NCBI GenBank assembly: GCA_964614345.1
Contig: CAZTLP010000027.1
Location: 1 to 15,618, forward strand
DNA from: AEGEAN-183 sp964614345
GTDB lineage: Bacteria; Pseudomonadota; Gammaproteobacteria; Magnimaribacterales; Magnimaribacteraceae
Direction of reading: 5' to 3'
DNA length: 15,618 nt
Of the stretch, positions 13,474 to 15,618 are shown in pieces (positions within the stretch are counted from its first letter, which is position 1; each line of letters opens with the position of its first letter). The position numbers were made by a program, and so were the translations under genes. The notes beneath the pieces were generated by a model that was not told where the DNA came from, ran no database searches, and saw only the letters and a list, made by a program, of their open reading frames with translations.

Positions 13474-14850
13474 ATGACTAACATCCTTTTTAATCTTGTA
13501 TCTATTATCGTTTTATTGGGTGTGATCATAGGTATACATGAATTAGGTCATTTTCTAGCTGCTAGAAAATTTAAAGTTCATGTCATTAGGTTCAAGATAG
13601 GGTTTGGAAAAACTTTATTAAGTAGGTTTGATAAAAAGCGAACTGAATTTGCTATTGGATTATTGCCACTAGGAGGTTATGTTCAAATGCTGGGAGAAGA
13701 TAACCCACTGCAAGGAGATGAATCAGATCAAAATCCAAACTCAAGAGAAATCTCTTACCCCCAAGCCTCTTTAGGAGCTAGAGCAGTTATTACTGCAGCA
13801 GGACCAATCGCAAATTTTGTTTTAGCAATCATAGCTTACTTTCTTATTTTCATGATTGGGGTAAAAGATATTGCTCCAATTGTAGGTGGTATAAATGAAG
13901 ACAGTTTAGCCCAACAAGCAGGAATTGAAGTAGGCGACAGAATCCTAGCAATAGATAAAAGCCAAGTTAATTCCTTGAAAGATTTAAACTCCTTGTTAGC
14001 TTTAAGAATAGGTGAAACAGGCACAATTCTAGTTGATTATCAAAAGCCAGGTTCTGATATAAGGTTCTCAGAATCTGTAAGAATAGAAAACTGGCTTGGA
14101 TCCGAATTAGACCAAAGTGTAATTTCTTACTTTGGCATTAACCCATTTATACCTCCTATAGTTTCTTCCGTTCAGGCAGGAAGTCCAGCTGAAAAATCTG
14201 GCTTGTTAAAGGGAGATGAGATAGTAAGTGTTGGCGACAATGCAACCAAAACCTGGTATGAACTAGTAGAAGAGATTTCATCGATTCCCGATGAAGATAC
14301 TTTCCTAACAATTAAACGAAACGAATCTATTTTTAGTATTCCTGTGTCCATTGGCTCGGTGCAGAATGAACTTGGACTAAAAATTGGAAGAATTGGCATA
14401 GCAAGAATCTCGAGTAATGAAGAGATACCTGAAGAGTATCTAGTAATTACCAAAAAGGGGCCAATTGAAGCTTTTATTTTGGGTATAAAAGAAACCTACA
14501 ATTTTACGGTCCTTATATTAGATTCATTAGGAAAAATGATTACTGGTTCTGTTTCTGCAGAAAATGTAGGTGGCCCGATACAAATAGCAGTGTTATCCGG
14601 TTCTGCTGCCAAAGCAGGCCTAGTATCCTTTATTGGGATGATTGCTTTGTTAAGTATTAATTTAGGATTAATAAATTTGTTTCCTATTCCTATTCTAGAT
14701 GGAGGACAATTAGTATTAATAGCTGCGGAAAAGATCAAAGGTTCTCCTCTTTCTGAAAGGTTTGTTGAATTTGCCTATAGAATAGGATTGTTGTTGGTTG
14801 TTGGTTTGATGGTGTTCGCTGTTTTTAATGACATTACAAGGATAGTTTGA
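13474..14850 (+). CDS. rseP: Site-2 intramembrane zinc metalloprotease RseP
   Basis: RseP cleaves the anti-sigma factor RseA inside the inner membrane and so releases sigma-E in response to outer-membrane protein stress; it also removes signal-peptide remnants. The 458-residue length is close to E. coli (450). The first helix holds the zinc-binding HELGH (22-26: His22, Glu23, His26). Two PDZ domains lie between about 130-215 and 222-310, each with a GD-type loop (VGDRILAID and KGDEIVSVG). The second active-site motif, PIPILDGGQL (404-413), supplies the third zinc ligand Asp409. A membrane hairpin and the last helix (437-453) complete the family layout. It starts 1 bp after dxr and its TGA overlaps the bamA ATG, joining envelope-stress sensing to outer-membrane assembly. 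Confidence 0.97.
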   Translation: MTNILFNLVSIIVLLGVIIGIHELGHFLAARKFKVHVIRFKIGFGKTLLSRFDKKRTEFAIGLLPLGGYVQMLGEDNPLQGDESDQNPNSREISYPQASLGARAVITAAGPIANFVLAIIAYFLIFMIGVKDIAPIVGGINEDSLAQQAGIEVGDRILAIDKSQVNSLKDLNSLLALRIGETGTILVDYQKPGSDIRFSESVRIENWLGSELDQSVISYFGINPFIPPIVSSVQAGSPAEKSGLLKGDEIVSVGDNATKTWYELVEEISSIPDEDTFLTIKRNESIFSIPVSIGSVQNELGLKIGRIGIARISSNEEIPEEYLVITKKGPIEAFILGIKETYNFTVLILDSLGKMITGSVSAENVGGPIQIAVLSGSAAKAGLVSFIGMIALLSINLGLINLFPIPILDGGQLVLIAAEKIKGSPLSERFVEFAYRIGLLLVVGLMVFAVFNDITRIV

Positions 14851-15618
14851 TGATTGAGATTCGTTCCTTAACAAAACCTATCGTCTTAGTTTTTCTGTCT
14901 CTATTATTTTTTGGTGAAGTAATAAAGAGTGATGATTCATGGTTGGTTAGCGACATCAGAATTAGTGGATTGCAAAGAGTTTCTGCTGGAAGTGTCTTTG
15001 CTGAAATGCCTATAGCAATAGGAGATACAGTTGATACTTACTCTTTACAAATTGTAGCAAAAACTTTATTTAAAACTGGCCAGTTTGATGATATTCAAAT
15101 TGGTAGAGATGGAAATATTTTAATTATCAGCTTGGTTGAAAGGCCTTCAATTTCAGGTATAGAGATAGATGGAAACAAAGCTCTAAAGACTGAAGATTTG
15201 ATGAAAGGGTTAAAAGGAGCTGGTTTATCAGAAGGTCAAGTTTTCAAAAGATCTGTATTAAGTGGTTTGGCTTTAGAGATACAAAGACAATATATTTCTC
15301 AAGGTAGATACGGAGCTTTGGTGGATGTGACTGCTAACCCTAAACCAAGAAATAGAGTTGAGCTTGAAATTGAAATAGAAGAAGGTGAGGTAGCAACCAT
15401 CGAAGGAATAAATATTGTAGGAAATACTACTTATACAGACGATGAACTTTTAAGAGATTTTGAATTAAGTGTGGGCGGTTGGTTCTCTTTTCTCAGCAGC
15501 GATAATAAGTATTCTAGAGAGAAGCTTAAGGGGGATATAGAAACCTTAACCTCTTACTATAAGGATAGAGGTTACGTAGAGTTTGTTCTATCCAGTTCAC
15601 AAGTAAGCATTACTCCGG
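14850..15618 (+). CDS. bamA: Outer-membrane assembly factor BamA, 5' part
   Basis: BamA is the central beta-barrel of the BAM complex that folds outer-membrane proteins. Only the first 256 codons are in the window; the gene runs off the right end, so its C-terminal POTRA domains and barrel are not seen. The ATG shares its A with the rseP TGA (TGATG). Residues 1-25 look like a signal peptide with a hydrophobic core at 11-22, without a clear AxA cleavage site. POTRA1 starts near WLVSDIRISGLQRV (31-44). POTRA2 starts near ISGIEIDGNKAL, and POTRA3 near ATIEGINIVGNTTYTDDEL with YYKDRGYVEF further on. These spacings agree with E. coli BamA. It follows rseP as in most gammaproteobacteria. Confidence 0.96.
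   Translation, partial: MIEIRSLTKPIVLVFLSLLFFGEVIKSDDSWLVSDIRISGLQRVSAGSVFAEMPIAIGDTVDTYSLQIVAKTLFKTGQFDDIQIGRDGNILIISLVERPSISGIEIDGNKALKTEDLMKGLKGAGLSEGQVFKRSVLSGLALEIQRQYISQGRYGALVDVTANPKPRNRVELEIEIEEGEVATIEGINIVGNTTYTDDELLRDFELSVGGWFSFLSSDNKYSREKLKGDIETLTSYYKDRGYVEFVLSSSQVSITP

Overview
The window looks like a stretch of an AT-rich, compact gammaproteobacterial chromosome (inferred). It carries bamE next to fur, a grpE-dnaK-dnaJ-dapB block, and an rpsB-tsf-frr-uppS-cdsA-dxr-rseP-bamA block, with a one-piece tmRNA beside smpB. Low G+C, 1-10 bp gaps, frequent ATGA or TGATG overlaps and canonical genes missing from conserved neighbourhoods suggest a streamlined genome, for example of the marine SAR86 type. 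That assignment is an inference and not proven by the sequence. I see no mobile element, CRISPR array, phage gene or foreign island.

Region 1 (1-961, minus strand): tmRNA (ssrA, 48-400) lies downstream of smpB (488-961), so both parts of the trans-translation ribosome rescue system sit together. Region 2 (1004-2856, plus): a small five-helix membrane protein overlaps by ATGA with a sodium-coupled NSS-family transporter. Region 3 (2849-3655): bamE (minus) and fur (plus) diverge from a shared 57-bp promoter region. bamE converges on the transporter gene with an 8-bp overlap.

Region 4 (3656-8161, plus): grpE, dnaK, dnaJ and dapB. Both grpE and dnaK are preceded by near-perfect heat-shock (sigma-32) promoters, each with CTTGAA, 14 bp, then CCCCAT. 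GrpE, DnaK and DnaJ form the Hsp70 folding cycle. dapB makes a lysine/diaminopimelate precursor and probably shares the dnaJ transcript.

Region 5 (8162-8346): the only sizeable intergenic stretch (185 bp). It holds a likely extended -10 promoter with a GC-rich discriminator and a structured leader before rpsB, in the position of the S2 autoregulatory leader known from gammaproteobacteria.

Region 6 (8347-15618, plus): rpsB, tsf, frr (translation), then uppS, cdsA, dxr, rseP and the first 256 codons of bamA (isoprenoid carrier, phospholipid, isoprenoid precursor, envelope stress protease and outer-membrane assembly). pyrH, which normally lies between tsf and frr, is absent; the gap is 4 bp.

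I do not see an undescribed multi-gene system. The points most worth checking are the missing pyrH, the two heat-shock promoters and the start codons they imply, the charged C-terminal tail on ribosomal protein S2, the S2 leader, the unusual tmRNA tag, and the small membrane protein coupled to the NSS transporter.
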